From contig ML986643.1 in NCBI GenBank assembly GCA_010094045.1, positions 162,030-226,029 on the forward strand: a stretch of DNA of 64,000 nt, in the 5' to 3' direction. Shown here in pieces: positions 10,277 through 22,300 of the stretch. The position numbers and the translations under genes are program-made. The number at the start of each line of letters is the position of its first letter. Positions within the stretch are counted from its first letter, which is position 1. Source of the DNA: Lojkania enalia. Lineage: Eukaryota > Ascomycota > Dothideomycetes > Pleosporales. The notes under the pieces were generated by a model that was given only the letters and a program-made list of their open reading frames with translations, was not told the origin of the DNA and searched no databases.

Positions 10277-12166
10277 TTAAAATGTCTTGACCTTCCTCCA
10301 CGACTTCATTGTCTTCGCTGTCAGCGACCTTTTCAGACTCCTGTCCAGTTCAACCAAACTCGGATCAGGATTCTTCTCTAGATCTAGCAACTCTTCTATT
10401 TTCGCGGGTGTCACAAATCTCCAAACAGTGAGAACAATACCAGTCAGCACAATAGTGACGACAAAATACACCCATACCCAGTTCGACATCTTCGCTCCAT
10501 CATTCTCAGGGTCGAAATTGAAGAAGTTGATACTGAAAAAGGTCGCGACGAAAGTTCCAGGCAAAAATATTAGTGTCACAGTCGCAATTACACGCATATC
10601 GAGGCCGTAACGAAGGGATGCGCGAGCCATGATAGTGCTAGTGTGTGCCTCACTCGCCATTGCAGTAGAGATGCGGAGATTCGTTTCGTTATCTCGTTGT
10701 GCTGTCAAGCTGGAAACCTATTTCCTCGTTACCGCGATATAAACTGGATCAACATTTGCATTTATACCATTTGATTCAAGGCATAGCAAGCGTCCTTGAC
10801 GTATGCGTTTATTTGTTTCTCCCCTATTGCTACCGTCTCCATATACAGCAGTCTCTCTCGTTGCGCATAGAGAACATCGTCGTCGTATTTTGCCTCGTTC
10901 TCTTTCGTGTTCATCATAAATAAGGGTTCCTTGAAGAACCGGATAAATCCGAGTTGCGATTCTATAAGCTGTGTAACTGCTGCACTGGTTGTCGTCAAGC
11001 CCATGAGTTTGCCTTGGATGGCAACGAGATCTTTCTCTATAGAAGCTTCAGGTCCGTTTGCATAGAATGAAGTCATAGGCAGCGATGCCTGTATATTGAA
11101 ATGTTCTCCATCCTGGTTTTGATTCGAGCGGGTGGAGATATCAAGATTATAGTGAAGAATAATAAACGGAACCAGAAAAGGGTTTTCAGCATTGTTTCTC
11201 ACGCTAGACAGATCGGCTATTACCGTGTCTGCTTCCCATACGCGAACACCTCTGACGACAACATATGTCATCTTGGTTCTTAAATTGTGAGATATGGTTA
11301 AGGCAATGCTCCACTCCCAGTTCTTGCGTGTTCTCATGAACCATCCCTTCCACGAATTGTCGCCAGGGAACGGTGAGTAGGCCATGGACCCGCTCCACAT
11401 GTCAGCATAGGAGCTAAATGATAGATTACAGAAGCCCCAATGCCGCTGGAAAGATTCTCGGATTTCTGGAGGAAATGGATCAATTCTCATCTCGTCGTGG
11501 GACTTTGGGTGATCAGCAGCCGGAAACAGTACCCTTTCGTCGATTATCAGCACCCTAATGCATTAGCAACTACTTTTCACTCACATGAAAAGCCCCCACT
11601 GTTGGGGGCCTTCATTGCAAGAATCTGCTACCATATTTCTTAGCTCTTCCTCTGAGATATCAGCTGTCTTGTACTCTATACCCGTCTGTTTCCACTTGTT
11701 AGTACACCGGCAGCCAAAGGGATATACATACCTCCATCTTTCGGATATCAACATATTTCGGGCTCGGTGTTGGATTCTGAGCCCCAGTAGGAAGCATTCT
11801 AGGTGCAGGCTGTGGGGAAGCATTGATATCTATGTTCCATAGCGATCTCTGTGGAAGACTGGGAGGTTGCGACACATTCAGCGGCATTGATCTGAGGGAA
11901 GATGGTCCTGACTCGGCTTCTGGTATCCGACTCGCAACGCTGTAGTCTTCGCGTGACACGGCGGGATCCATGTGCGGTTGCTTAACTCTGTTAAACGTAT
12001 TAACGCAACCTAGATAAGGAGGTAGAGCGCTGTCATTCGGACTCAGCCTTCTCGTCACGATGTTCGTGATCCCCTGTCCGAACGGATACGAGGCATCCAG
12101 CGTATGATTCGCCAGAAACGAAACCATAGCGAGGTTTCGTTTATCTTCCCCTATTTGGTCGCACAT
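10277..12166 (-). CDS. CorA-like two-helix membrane protein (fungal CorA-like family)
   Basis: The model is complement(join(10277..10717, 10768..11533, 11585..11685, 11732..12166)), 580 residues. The introns are 46, 51 and 50 nt. The acceptor of the 51-nt intron is uncertain: an earlier AG at 11555 would give an unusually short 30-nt intron in the same frame. The N-terminal 145 residues are Ser/Pro-rich. A soluble middle follows, with PFPGDSSWKGWF-like blocks (here PFPGDNSWKGWFMRTRKNWEW). A predicted coiled region then leads to two membrane helices near residues 477-500 and 515-535. The first ends FLPGTFVATFFSINFF, the signature of the large fungal CorA-like group. The GMN selectivity motif of true magnesium channels is absent, so Mg2+ transport should not be assumed. 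Confidence 0.75.
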
Positions 12167-12396
12167 GAACTACGGACCCCACGGAAATAAGAAACATGAC
12201 CGAAAGGCAATCTGATTTATTGCGGTTTCTATCAACATCAAGATGTTCGGGTATTATTTTGGGACAAATTTCCAGTGACACCATTCCACGAGCATCTCAT
12301 ATATATTGCCCTGAAACTAGGTCAAATGAAAGTAAGCGCGGCCTGAACCTGAGATTAATACGCCTACATTGATCCTGCGAGCATGACCAATGCCAC

Positions 12397-13560
12397 TCAC
12401 ATTTTTGCCTGGATTTCAGCTTCGTGCTGCAATCGTCTGTAATTCTTTGGATATCCTCTCTGCTTCCTCCATTCCTCCCCTTCCTTCTCAACGCATCTCA
12501 TCATGTTCTCGCGCCAGCCAAACCGAACGTCTTCCAAGCATTCGATATCTCCAAATGACCAGGAGATAATTCCTTCTGCCCTCGCCCCATCTGAAGCCTC
12601 TAATAGTCCGATGGCAACATCCACAATCCCCGGTCGACTATCATGAGTAAAGAACACGCACGCGGCGCAGTTACTGCAAAAGTATCGTTGAACACTGGGA
12701 GAGGAAGCATAATACGCCAGGGTACCAAATGATGTGTCTTTCGAATCGATAGATTTTCTCAAGTCGAGCGATGATCCTGGAAATGGGCTGCCGTCCGCTT
12801 TAGAGATATACTTCAACTCTGCGTATGCCCAGTTGTAGACATCAACACCAGCGAACAAACGACAAGAGTCGCAAACACAAAAAGCTCCCACCATTTTCAG
12901 GTTCTCTGGATCAATACACCATGGAAGTTCTTCCCTCTTCTTGTCGGAGTAATCACCGCGATGCAGCACGAAGTCAACGCCTTTGCATTTGCAGCGAATT
13001 GGCACCGAATCCTCAGTTTTCTTGTCGTAGCCTGTCAGCACGGATGCAGCGGGCCAGTCATACGGCAGCTTTACACCTTGTGCACTCTGGGTTAATGCCC
13101 CAGATGATCTCGCCTCGAATCTTCTTGCTTCAGCTCCATCCGCATTTGGCTTCCGAAGCCACATAGTCGCACCTCCATCGATCGTGTCGCCCACATAAAT
13201 ATGGTCCGCAATTCGCACGAGGTTCTCATTATCGTTGGCTATAGTGCCGACGAAGACGCCAAGGTCATGCGGTTCTGTGGCAGATTCGAAGAACATGGGT
13301 GTCGAACACGTGCCACAGAAGAGCACACTGATTCGGTTGGAAAACGAGTATTTCTTGAGGCTGGAGGTATCGACGTTCTTTCGTGGCTCTGGCCACGCGA
13401 TATCGATCGAATACAAGGCCCCGGTGGCATGGCGACAGGAGTTGCAGTGGCAAGCGTAGGCTAGCAGTGGTAACTTTGACTTTGGAACTTGACTGGTGTA
13501 GATGTGGGCTTTGCAGAGGCAATGAGCGGTTACCGAGGTGGTGTCTGAGTCAAGCGCCAT
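12397..13560 (-). CDS. protein with two GFA/CENP-V-type zinc domains
   Basis: A single exon of 387 residues. Two glutathione-dependent formaldehyde-activating (GFA, PF04828) type domains can be seen. Domain 1 has C14-x-C16, C37-H-C39-x2-C42 and C82-x2-C85. Domain 2 has C190-x-C192, C228-x-C230-x2-C233 and C295-x2-C298. Both keep the full CxC...CxCxxC...CxxC zinc-ligand pattern, so neither half looks dead. The family includes S-hydroxymethylglutathione synthase-like proteins and many fungal members without a tested substrate, so I do not assign a reaction. The ATG at 13560 begins MALDSDTTSVTAHCLC, directly before the first ligand pair. The C-terminal 50 residues are charged and helical. The gene lies 230 bp upstream of the CorA-like gene on the same strand. 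Confidence 0.8.
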   Translation of the reverse strand: MALDSDTTSVTAHCLCKAHIYTSQVPKSKLPLLAYACHCNSCRHATGALYSIDIAWPEPRKNVDTSSLKKYSFSNRISVLFCGTCSTPMFFESATEPHDLGVFVGTIANDNENLVRIADHIYVGDTIDGGATMWLRKPNADGAEARRFEARSSGALTQSAQGVKLPYDWPAASVLTGYDKKTEDSVPIRCKCKGVDFVLHRGDYSDKKREELPWCIDPENLKMVGAFCVCDSCRLFAGVDVYNWAYAELKYISKADGSPFPGSSLDLRKSIDSKDTSFGTLAYYASSPSVQRYFCSNCAACVFFTHDSRPGIVDVAIGLLEASDGARAEGIISWSFGDIECLEDVRFGWRENMMRCVEKEGEEWRKQRGYPKNYRRLQHEAEIQAKM

Positions 13561-14357
13561 GATGGACAGTTAATGGGATCTTGAAAACGAAAAACCGCTG
13601 GCAGGGACTCTAAATACCGTCCTGCTCCTTCTATAGATAGGGCGCGCAGTCAACGGCTGTTCTAAGCTTTTGCGCGTTCGCGGGCAGTGCGCTGATTGGT
13701 AAATTCGGCAGCACTAGGAAGCGTATCTCGCATTCGCGACGCCGGAATGGGGCACTAAACGCGAGAAAACGTGACAATATGCATTCACCGTTGCTCAAAA
13801 GTCTGGCGAATTTGTCAGCGGGCACGTATGTCGCTGGATACTCTGTGGAGGTGTGTCCTAGCGACTTTGACGTCATAGCAGCACTATTTAGTATACTATC
13901 ACTAACATAGTTAATGATAGCAATACTCTAAAGCACATATATGTAATACATGTGCGTAATAATATTCCAGTCTGTCATTTGGGGCCTAGCATATGGGTAG
14001 TATTAGGCCCTGAGGAGCGGCTTGTGAAATTTCTTGTCGCGCGCATTGTTAGTGGTATGATCGTATGAGGTCGCGCGTACGGCGCGGAAGCATGTGATGC
14101 TGCAGAAGTATCTGGGCATGCAGCTTCACCCTCCGATAATTTCGAGATGCATTTACACCCGCTTCGGCATTGCGGAGCGGGAATGCATAGCTCTCGGGGT
14201 TATACGCGTACTTTATTATGCATGTTCACTAATGGGCTCTCGCATAGGAATGCTGAGTGCGCAGGACAAATCCATCATAAATTGAGGTATCATATAGACC
14301 GAGTAGATAGGAGGGCCGAAAAGCCAAGGCTCCTTTGAAGAGGATATTGAAGATGTT
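13561..14357. other. intergenic region, no gene seen
   Basis: Between the GFA gene start and the peroxidase 3' end. Small frames on both strands (for example 13631-13876 minus) have no recognisable motif. An AT-rich stretch at about 13880-13970 may be promoter or spacer. Confidence 0.5.
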
Positions 14358-15651
14358 TTAAATGGACTCCTCAGCATCTCTCTTCTCCTTCGGCGGACCC
14401 GTGATAACACCAGTCAGCATAATCGCGTCGTCAACCATATTGTTCAATTGGTCAAACTGTCCCTGAAGCCACATATCCAAGACCACTTGATCTTCTGATA
14501 CAAACGAATTGCGAGCCGCAGGAAGAACCTTTGTGCACTCCTTTAAGCTATTGATGTTATTCACCCCAAGCATCGACATCCTAGTATATGCTCGAGCATA
14601 CTCCTGGTCATTATTAGAACATCATATCCGACCGGTGGGGGAGGATGATTGATTGGCTTACATCATTCCAGCGCTCTTGACCATTGGTACGGTCGCTAAA
14701 CGCCGTCCAGGGGGTCTTAGTCCTCGAATCCTGACTCAAACCGACATCACTACGGAACTTGAGAACTCTTGGAGGGGGATTGGCTGTCGTCTGTGGGTAG
14801 AACGCAACGTCCCAGATCCCGGGAGTTGTGTCCTGCGGATCGCCGTCACGACCGGTATTCACAAAGTGTTGCTGAGAGGTCGTATGTGCACCGACCAAGG
14901 CAATGAGGTCGTCCGCATCGATCGTCTTGGCCGCAAAAAGCTTGATGATCTTATCTGCAGAGTCCGTTTCAAGAGGTAACATGCTAGTGGGTCCGGCCTT
15001 TGGATTGTCCTTACGACCAACAAAGGATCTAATTCTTGGGCCAAGCGGGCAAACAACGGTTGCAACATTGGCGCCCCATTGAATGAGATCAGCCATGCTG
15101 GCTCCGTATTTGTTATATTTATTATACCAATTCTTCATTTCGGTGGCAATTGCGGCCAATCCATTATTGTCGGAACGGTTGATCTCATCGGTTAGTAAGA
15201 TGCTCCCATCTGCGCCGCCATAACTGCTTGAGGTACTCCATACAGCGGCGTCATGAAAGCCAAGCCGAACTGCACCACGAGCAAGCTTAGTACAGCGACC
15301 AGATGTGCCATTAAATCTGGCAGTCATCTCATATGTAATCCACTTCCACAGGCAGCAAAGATCTGCTTTGCATGCGGCGCTGTCGACAGTACCAGGTGGA
15401 ATCGAATTATCGATAGTATTAGAGCGAGCATCTTTCTGGTGAAGGAGAATAGCTTTGATGTCTTTGCCAATGGTTGTGAGTTGACTGTCACTGAGCGTCT
15501 TGAGATCCCCGATGAGCTGTTTGGGTTCCGCGCGTTTTTCCTGGGCTTCATTCTTCAATTGAGATATGGTGTCCCCCATGCCGGGGTAGGCATTTGACAG
15601 GGGAAGGTATGCGAGGAGCGCATAGCTCGAGAGGTAGAGAAAAGATTTCAT
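14358..15651 (-). CDS. secreted class II-type fungal heme peroxidase
   Basis: The model is complement(join(14358..14603, 14662..15651)), 411 residues. The 58-nt intron has a GTAAGC donor and a CCAG acceptor, and the join reads RWND-EYARAYTRMSMLGVN. The open frame extends upstream, but M at 15651 starts a clear signal peptide (MKSFLYLSSYALLAYLPLSNA). The plant-type peroxidase fold (PF00141) is marked by the distal heme motif VRLGFHDAAVW, with R129 and H133, and by the proximal motif DLIALVGAHTTSQ with H256. SYGGADGSILL lies between them and Cys pairs sit near 94-120. An approximately 90-residue pre-domain separates the signal from the catalytic core. The likely role is extracellular H2O2-dependent oxidation. 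Which surface Trp or Mn-binding residues are present cannot be decided by eye, so I do not call it lignin or manganese peroxidase. Confidence 0.85.
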
Positions 15652-18116
15652 GATGAAGGAACGACAAATGTCCTGCTCGGGTTGCACCCAAAACCCACTT
15701 CCTTCGGGAATGAATGATACTTTTGAGAGCGGTAGTGGGAGCGGCCCCACAATGATTTTATACACCTACATTACGGAATGAAAAGGCTGCCTGCATGCGC
15801 TACTAGTAGTGCGGAATGTACTTGGGATCTGCGGTTTGATTGAAGACACAGTAACGAATATGCCCTCAGGAGAGCCCAAAGGTGTGAAAAATATATTAAT
15901 ACGATACATTATGGAGGGCACAGGAGTCCCAAGAACGGGTGTATGGGCCTTCCAGAAGTCGTTCTGCCCGTCTTTCCGTTCGCTTGAGTTCCATTGAAGG
16001 TATAGAGGACATTTTCGTGGCCACTAAATATCGTGGGGCGATAAGAGTTGACGACCGAGAGAAGGATTGCGAGAATCCTGATTGGTCAATGATGTATACC
16101 CGGATGAGTAAGGCAAGGCTTTGGCTAGTGTTCGGCGAATACGATCTGCAGGTCGAGCGTCGTACAAGTCCAATACGTACTTTATATTACACTCGCAGAT
16201 GGAGGCCCCGTTCTGGAATGTGGCACAGCCATGTTGCGCGATTTGAGATGACGGCAGTGGCGGGAATACCCTTAAGTCTGTAGAGAGATTTGAGTCAAAA
16301 CGAGAGAATCTCAATTATAGTTATCGTCACTATGATTGCTAATTGCGTTGCCCATAGTCGGAGACGAGGGTTTGCAAGCTGGATACCATAGAATGCCTTC
16401 TCTTAGCCCTTGCAAACCGCACGAAGCATCTCGGATTCGCGGGAATTTGTCTTTTCGAGCGGTGTCCTGCTCGGCGCAATTTAGACACCCGCTATTCCGG
16501 TTGTCGCTGTGGAATCGAAGACTATTCTTAGGTCGTTCGTGGGATGGGGACCCAGGCGGAAGCGGTAGATCGCCTTCATTTAATATCGAGCCGTGGTTAG
16601 CGCACGAGTGAAATATTGCATTGTCAGCCTCAAGTTTCGTATTAGAGAAGACCTACCAGGTTGGCGGTTGTGAGCAAGTTCGATGGGTGTACGTTTGGAG
16701 AGAAGCGCTTCAAGCAAATATGAAATCATATTAGGAGATAAAGAAACGCTGACGACAGGAAAATGGTTGACATCAGAGATTTTCAAAGCGGAAAATCGAT
16801 GTCATGATGTGCCACAGCGATAAGGTACGTGCCTTGACAAGAACCAAATCAATTTAACCGGATAACGCGTGGATCAAGGGATGCAGCTCGAAAACGCCGT
16901 GTGCCAAAGCGACCTGGTTTGAGGGGCCTGATGGCAGATACGGCTCCTGGAGCCTGGAACCAATGCATGTAAGACCAAGGGGATGGGTCTTTGAGCCCTC
17001 GGGAGTTCCATGCATAAGACGTAGCGATCCGTGCCTGAAAGAGCAATATGCGATCACTCCGGATCCTTGAGACTGGTCCGAAAAAGTACGCGGGAGGGGT
17101 CTAACACGTCCGCAAGCAAGGCAGATAAATGGCGCGTGTAAGAGGAAATGCATGCGAATCGGTACATGTGCCGTGAAACGTGGTCATTGCATGGCTTGAT
17201 GCAAATGTCGGGCAAGATCTCGCCCGACACACAAACAGAAATGAGCAAGGCAACACGATCGGCCATGTACCTGACCCCGGAAGGAAACGAATGCTGAATT
17301 TTAGGAACTCTACATCATCCACTTGACACGATTGAACTGGACTAGACATTACCGAGCAATAAGAATGAAGTTCGACTAGGACAGTTCTGGTGAGAAAAGC
17401 TCGTTTGTGCAACCTCAATAAATTAATGTGACGGATAGAGCCGCATATAAAAAATATTAGTAGAGAATTTTACCGCCATTCTCAGTGCGTAAATGAATGG
17501 AGATGGATTGGAATGATATTGCAATAGCTGAAGCAGCGTGGAAGTGAAATAGAGATGGAGATGTCTAGCACGGTAAGATCTCTGGGAAAGGAAAAACCAA
17601 AAGTCCGGCTTCGCCTGCGGGAGACCCAAGACCAAGATCAGCCCTAAACCTCTTTCAACTAGCGATGTTCTAATCTATACGGTCAACGCAGCAGCCCCTC
17701 CACAGCCCATCTCTGTGGCGTCCAACAAAAGTTGTGCACCAATGCACTTAGGCACTTAGGCATGGGGATATCCAATGGCGGAAAACTCGGCTCATGCACT
17801 GTCCCTCTGATTAGTTGTAGCTAGATGTGGCTTACAATTGAGGCGCATGGTGAGGTTGGGCTGCGGCCTCAGCTCCTGCAAAGCTCAGCTAGCCTCGATA
17901 CTAAAATACACATTCCACTGTAATCATAAATGTTCAAAGATAGCTATTTGCGCCTTATATATTTTCTGGAATTTTTACTCAACAACCTATTCGAAAAGCC
18001 CATCTATATTATGAGTGACAATTGGAAGTGCTCTTCTTCTGAGATAATCTCTTTTCCTAGTGGACCTATCTGCCTTTCACTTTGCATTGCTATTCAATAA
18101 TATTCGGTATTCTCTA
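15652..18116. other. 2.5-kb spacer without a convincing gene
   Basis: Short overlapping frames occur on both strands (for example 15939-16283 plus, 16854-17153 minus and 17101-17418 minus). None has a recognisable domain or a consistent splice structure. The last 250 bp are the AT-rich 5' flank of the phosphoesterase-like gene. Probable promoter and decayed sequence. Confidence 0.45.
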
Positions 18117-18992
18117 ATGGCTATTAAGCGCCTTTCCGGCCTCTTCTCTCCCCCAAAGACCCATTTTCAGATCCTTTCAGACCTCTATCTTAACAATGAA
18201 TCACAATACCTCACCTTTCACATCCCCCCGACCGCGCCCTATCTCATCCTTGGGGGTAATATAGGGTGCCTCATCGACTACGAAGCCTATCTATCCTTCC
18301 TTATCCGACGGTGTAATTTATACGACCACGTGTTTCTTGTTCTTGGCTCCCTCGAATTTCACGGGCTCTCCTTGAAGCAAGGCCTAGAGCTTGCCGCGAA
18401 AATGCAACAGGAAGACCGGGTAAAAGACAAGTTAGTCGTTCTAGACCGAACACGGTTCGATATTCCAGGTACCAACGTAACGTTATTAGGCTGTACACTG
18501 TGGAGCTATATTCCAGAAGTTGCAGAACCTGCGGTGCTCAGGAAGATCACGGAGTTCGACAAGAGCAATGGCATTAAGGACTGGGACATTGCAGCGCACA
18601 ACGCATCCCATGCGGCTGATCTTGCGTGGTTGAGGCAGCAAGTCAAGACCTCTCAGATGTTTGCTGGATCATCGACGAGCGATCATACGGGTAATTATCT
18701 GGTTGTGACCGCCTTTGCGCCTGATCTTCGTAACGCACTCACGCCTTGGCAAGTTGACTCACCTTGGTCATCTGCGTACGGCACGGATCTGTTGAAGGGT
18801 GATTGGGAAGGTGTCAAGGTCTGGGTGTGCGGCTCGACTGGGAGGACGACTATGTTTAAGAAAGATGGGATAAAGGTCATCATCAACCAGAGAGGGTTGG
18901 CAGGCGAAGAAGATAAAGGAATACTAAGAGATGGGCTTGGAGAAAAGGAGAAGAGAGGGTTGTTTGACGTTACTAGGATCGTAAAAGTTTGA
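18117..18992 (+). CDS. calcineurin-like phosphoesterase homologue with all metal-ligand motifs replaced (pseudoenzyme candidate)
   Basis: A single intact frame of 291 residues from the first ATG; the longer frame from 18060 would need a GTG start. The order of blocks is that of fungal metallophosphoesterases of the type FQILSDLHLE...YLILAGDIG...VFLVLGNHE...VVTHHAP...VFGHTH. Here the motifs read DLY (22-24), GGNIG (46-50), GSLE (77-80), VTAFAP (197-202) and CGSTG (238-242). At least seven canonical ligand positions are changed: H24 to Y, D48 to N, N78 to S, H79 to L, H199/H200 to A/F, and H240/H242 to S/G. The non-catalytic framework (GCTLWSYIP, HAADLAWLRQQV, DSPWSSAYGTDLL) is well kept. The protein should fold but not bind the bimetal centre. 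No other function can be assigned. It lies next to a gap and the gene desert. Confidence 0.8.
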   Translation: MAIKRLSGLFSPPKTHFQILSDLYLNNESQYLTFHIPPTAPYLILGGNIGCLIDYEAYLSFLIRRCNLYDHVFLVLGSLEFHGLSLKQGLELAAKMQQEDRVKDKLVVLDRTRFDIPGTNVTLLGCTLWSYIPEVAEPAVLRKITEFDKSNGIKDWDIAAHNASHAADLAWLRQQVKTSQMFAGSSTSDHTGNYLVVTAFAPDLRNALTPWQVDSPWSSAYGTDLLKGDWEGVKVWVCGSTGRTTMFKKDGIKVIINQRGLAGEEDKGILRDGLGEKEKRGLFDVTRIVKV

Positions 18993-19227
18993 TGATACCC
19001 AGTGCAAATCGGCTAATGTTTTAATTATAGATAGAGTGGTACAAGACAAGGTAGCAGAAACATGAAGTGATCTATTAGTATCTTCGGCGACTGGAAGTTG
19101 TGATAGTAAATGCATGATTCGGCTGCAACTACTTACTCTGCCAAACTTTTCGCCTATTCTTTTTGTTTCTGGGAAGGAGGGGCGGAGTGAGGGTGACCAA
19201 ATTGGCTGAAGGGGGGGGGGGGGGGGG
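18993..19227. other. 3' flank of the phosphoesterase-like gene ending in a poly-G run
   Basis: No gene. The segment ends in 17 consecutive G (19211-19227) immediately before the run of N. Confidence 0.7.
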
Positions 19228-19327
19228 NNNNNNNNNNNNNNNNNNNNNNNNNNNNNNNNNNNNNNNNNNNNNNNNNNNNNNNNNNNNNNNNNNNNNNNNN
19301 NNNNNNNNNNNNNNNNNNNNNNNNNNN
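19228..19327. other. assembly gap (100 N)
   Basis: Exactly 100 N directly after 17 G, the usual placeholder for a scaffold join of unknown size. Linkage across it should be treated with caution. Confidence 0.98.
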
Positions 19328-22300
19328 CCTCATTGTTTGAGCCTTTAGTAAGCCAAAGCGTACAGAATGTGTGCAATTTTAGCTCGTGTGAGTCTTATGG
19401 GTGTATGCTAGCGGTTTTGGAGCATTTAGGGAGGAGGATTGAGCATGAAGTAGCTTGGGATACTAGAATATGCAATGGCGCAACGCACGGGCGCACATAA
19501 GCACATGTTCGTGAAAGCATGCGATGTTACGAGAGTTGTTCGAAGTGGCTGCAGAGGACTAGAATGGATTGGGATTGCGGAAAGCGGTTCATAGAAGAGT
19601 TGCAATAGGTTAGCAAAATGGGAAAGTACAGGCTGGCGCAGAGTCAGTCTTACCTCAGATATGGAGATTTGTGATGTGTTCTTACACTAGGTAGCTGGGG
19701 CATTGAGGCCTACGCTTGGGTAGTGTGCCGCCGCGAAGACAGCGCGGACTAGGTACGAGACAGACACTTGGAGCTTCACCGCTGACGTCACTTGAAGTAG
19801 AATCACGTCGCTGTATGCTTGGCGATCGCGTAGGTATTGACGTTGATACGGAACCGAAGCCGGCGAATTTCCTTAATCCATTATTGGAATTTCGATATTA
19901 GGGTGGGCGTTTGTGGGATTGCGCAATTGAGTCATTGAATAGGCGAGGAAAGTGAAAGATTCTCGGTGCTGTGGCTGTGTGAATTAGTGGTGGTCGTTAG
20001 AAATTCTTGGTGTTACGTTACGCCAAGACACGGAGCTGTGAATGTGCTCTCTGCTTGATGCACTATGTATATGGCCTTCGAGTAGATTTTGGAATTTTAC
20101 TCCTTGAATAAATTGGTAATTGCGATAGTCTCCTAATCAACACATTTGGAATGAATATTAATGAGACCGTGTGTCATGAGACTGTGCGTCAGCTGAGTTA
20201 TTACGGTAGCTTACGATTCCGACATATACTAGCCGTCACTACTACCCCCATGCCCGCATCCCCTCTGCGTCACTAGAGAATCTTCTTTTAGAATGCTGAA
20301 GAGCATTTTTGCATGGAGAACAGCCTCCGACGGTGCTCCTGGCGTCCTAGCCGCTTCCTGAGGATGGAGGGCCCTGTGAGCGACACCCTTCTCCGATCGC
20401 TCCACTACCGCCCCCGGCCCTAACACAGCAATACCACCCATACGGCGGGTATTACGAGTCCTGGGACTTCTCATAGATGCCCCTGGGCTCTTGCGTCGAA
20501 CCTTTGGACGTCGTTGTGGCGTCCTGTTGCTGGTCGATCCCTGAGAGCTTCCCTCGACAACTCCTCCGACCGACCCTCTCTGCGGCGGCAGCAATACTCG
20601 GACACGCTCTGAACGCGAATTTAGGCCTCTTCCGATACCATATAAACCCAAGCGATGCCGAGAATGCCGGTCTCCGACTCAGGATTTGGGGGAAGGGTTA
20701 TCTGCTCGGGCGACTACGCTCTAGGACATCTGGTGGGTTTTTAGCTATCGCAATTAAATACGGAGAGACAGGAGGGGGTTCCAATGGCCTATAAAGCTCT
20801 TTAGGGAGCTTTGGACGGCCATAGCAATGGTATATCCCTGTCTCTTTCCGTAGGTGAGTCATGCAATGCGTGCCACTCCCCTCCTAATTCTTGAATAGCA
20901 TCGCGACAGGAACGTGTATGTGACTTCCGAAAGAGGAAATGCTGCCTTTTTATAGATATAGAATAGCGGATGCGGAATTCTCCCCCTCCTATCGTTCCAT
21001 TGGCAAGTGTAATTGGCGTCCGTCCTGCCCGCGTCCATGCACAACGACTGAGCACCGTGCTGCAGTGCGACGACGCCATACTGCGTGCGGGACGCCATAA
21101 TGACGGAAGAACGAAAAAACTGGATAGACTGGATGCTGGTGGGCTACAATATAATTCGCCGAGGCTTTGGTAATAGAGGTGGGAAGTGGGGATGCCACAT
21201 CTTTTTATGCAGCCGCAGCTTTCTCGGAGGTTGGCGCATACTGATAAGATAGCATTCAGGCATTCTAGGCTATTGCGATCTCTCCCGAATCCCTTATTGG
21301 CATTCATTTCAATTTTACTGGCCGGGCTCACGATTGGATACCTTCGATCTACAATATCGGATGCATCGATGTAGTAGGACGAGATGGGTGATATCTACAT
21401 ATGGCCGCTACTTTTTGACCGTCTATATTCGCCATGTCGAAATTGGTGCCCAAGAGCTGGACCACCTATGCGCCAGGGGACTTAGGTAGGATATACGAGG
21501 CATATTGGCGGCCATTGTGTCGTATTTCGATGGACTTAGTATTTCGTGAATGGATCGTCTGTGTACATTGCAAACTTCGACCATATTTTAAATCGACTTG
21601 TGCCCAAAGGACCGGCCCTCGGATATCCGTATTAAAATTTTTCCTTCGATTACTCGTTTCATACATGATTTCCGGGGTTATTCTCATCCTACTCTTACAA
21701 TTCTTTCCGTTTCCTAGCTCTTTTCTCACACTAGCCGGGCCATTGGTCCGATTCTAAATGATTCCAAATACCGTATCCCCTTTTTCTAAGGCGTACGTCC
21801 ATGGAGCGCATCTATCTAGGTTCCCTAAGCTATTCGTTAGCGAGCTCTTTGCATATCTATCGGTCTCGGATTTCGATCGTGATGGCCATCTCATTCTCAA
21901 ATCCGGGTAATATTGCTGTGGTTGACGATGCAGCATCTTCCGGCCATATAGATGCGATGAATGATCAGCGGATATTCTGCTATAGCTCATTTATGATCGA
22001 CATGCTTACCTGTATTCACTCACAGCTCTAGTATCTCAAATTCGGAATCAATAACATCGGTAGAGAATCAAGAATTGCCACGACATGGATCTAATCAATT
22101 TGCATCTCTAGCCTTTTTAACTTCACCCAAGTAGAACGTCCTGGAAGGGCGCTGGCTTTTTTCTATGTATTCCGGATCAAGGCGTCGGGATACTGCTCGT
22201 CTTCCAACTATTTATAGATGTAAGTCACATTCCTTTTCCGTTCCTGCGGTTCGAGAGGGCCCTGTCACTCTTCTCGGTCCCCGAGTTTTTATTATCTTTC

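Noticed and set aside
14614..15765. Longer peroxidase start at 15765
   Set aside because: The upstream 38 codons precede a clear signal peptide beginning at 15651, so the downstream ATG is preferred.
19475..19488. TGGCGCAACGCA, considered as another A box
   Set aside because: No B box or T-run follows on that strand.
20229..20651. 140-codon Arg/Gly-rich minus frame
   Set aside because: Low-complexity composition and no homology I can name.
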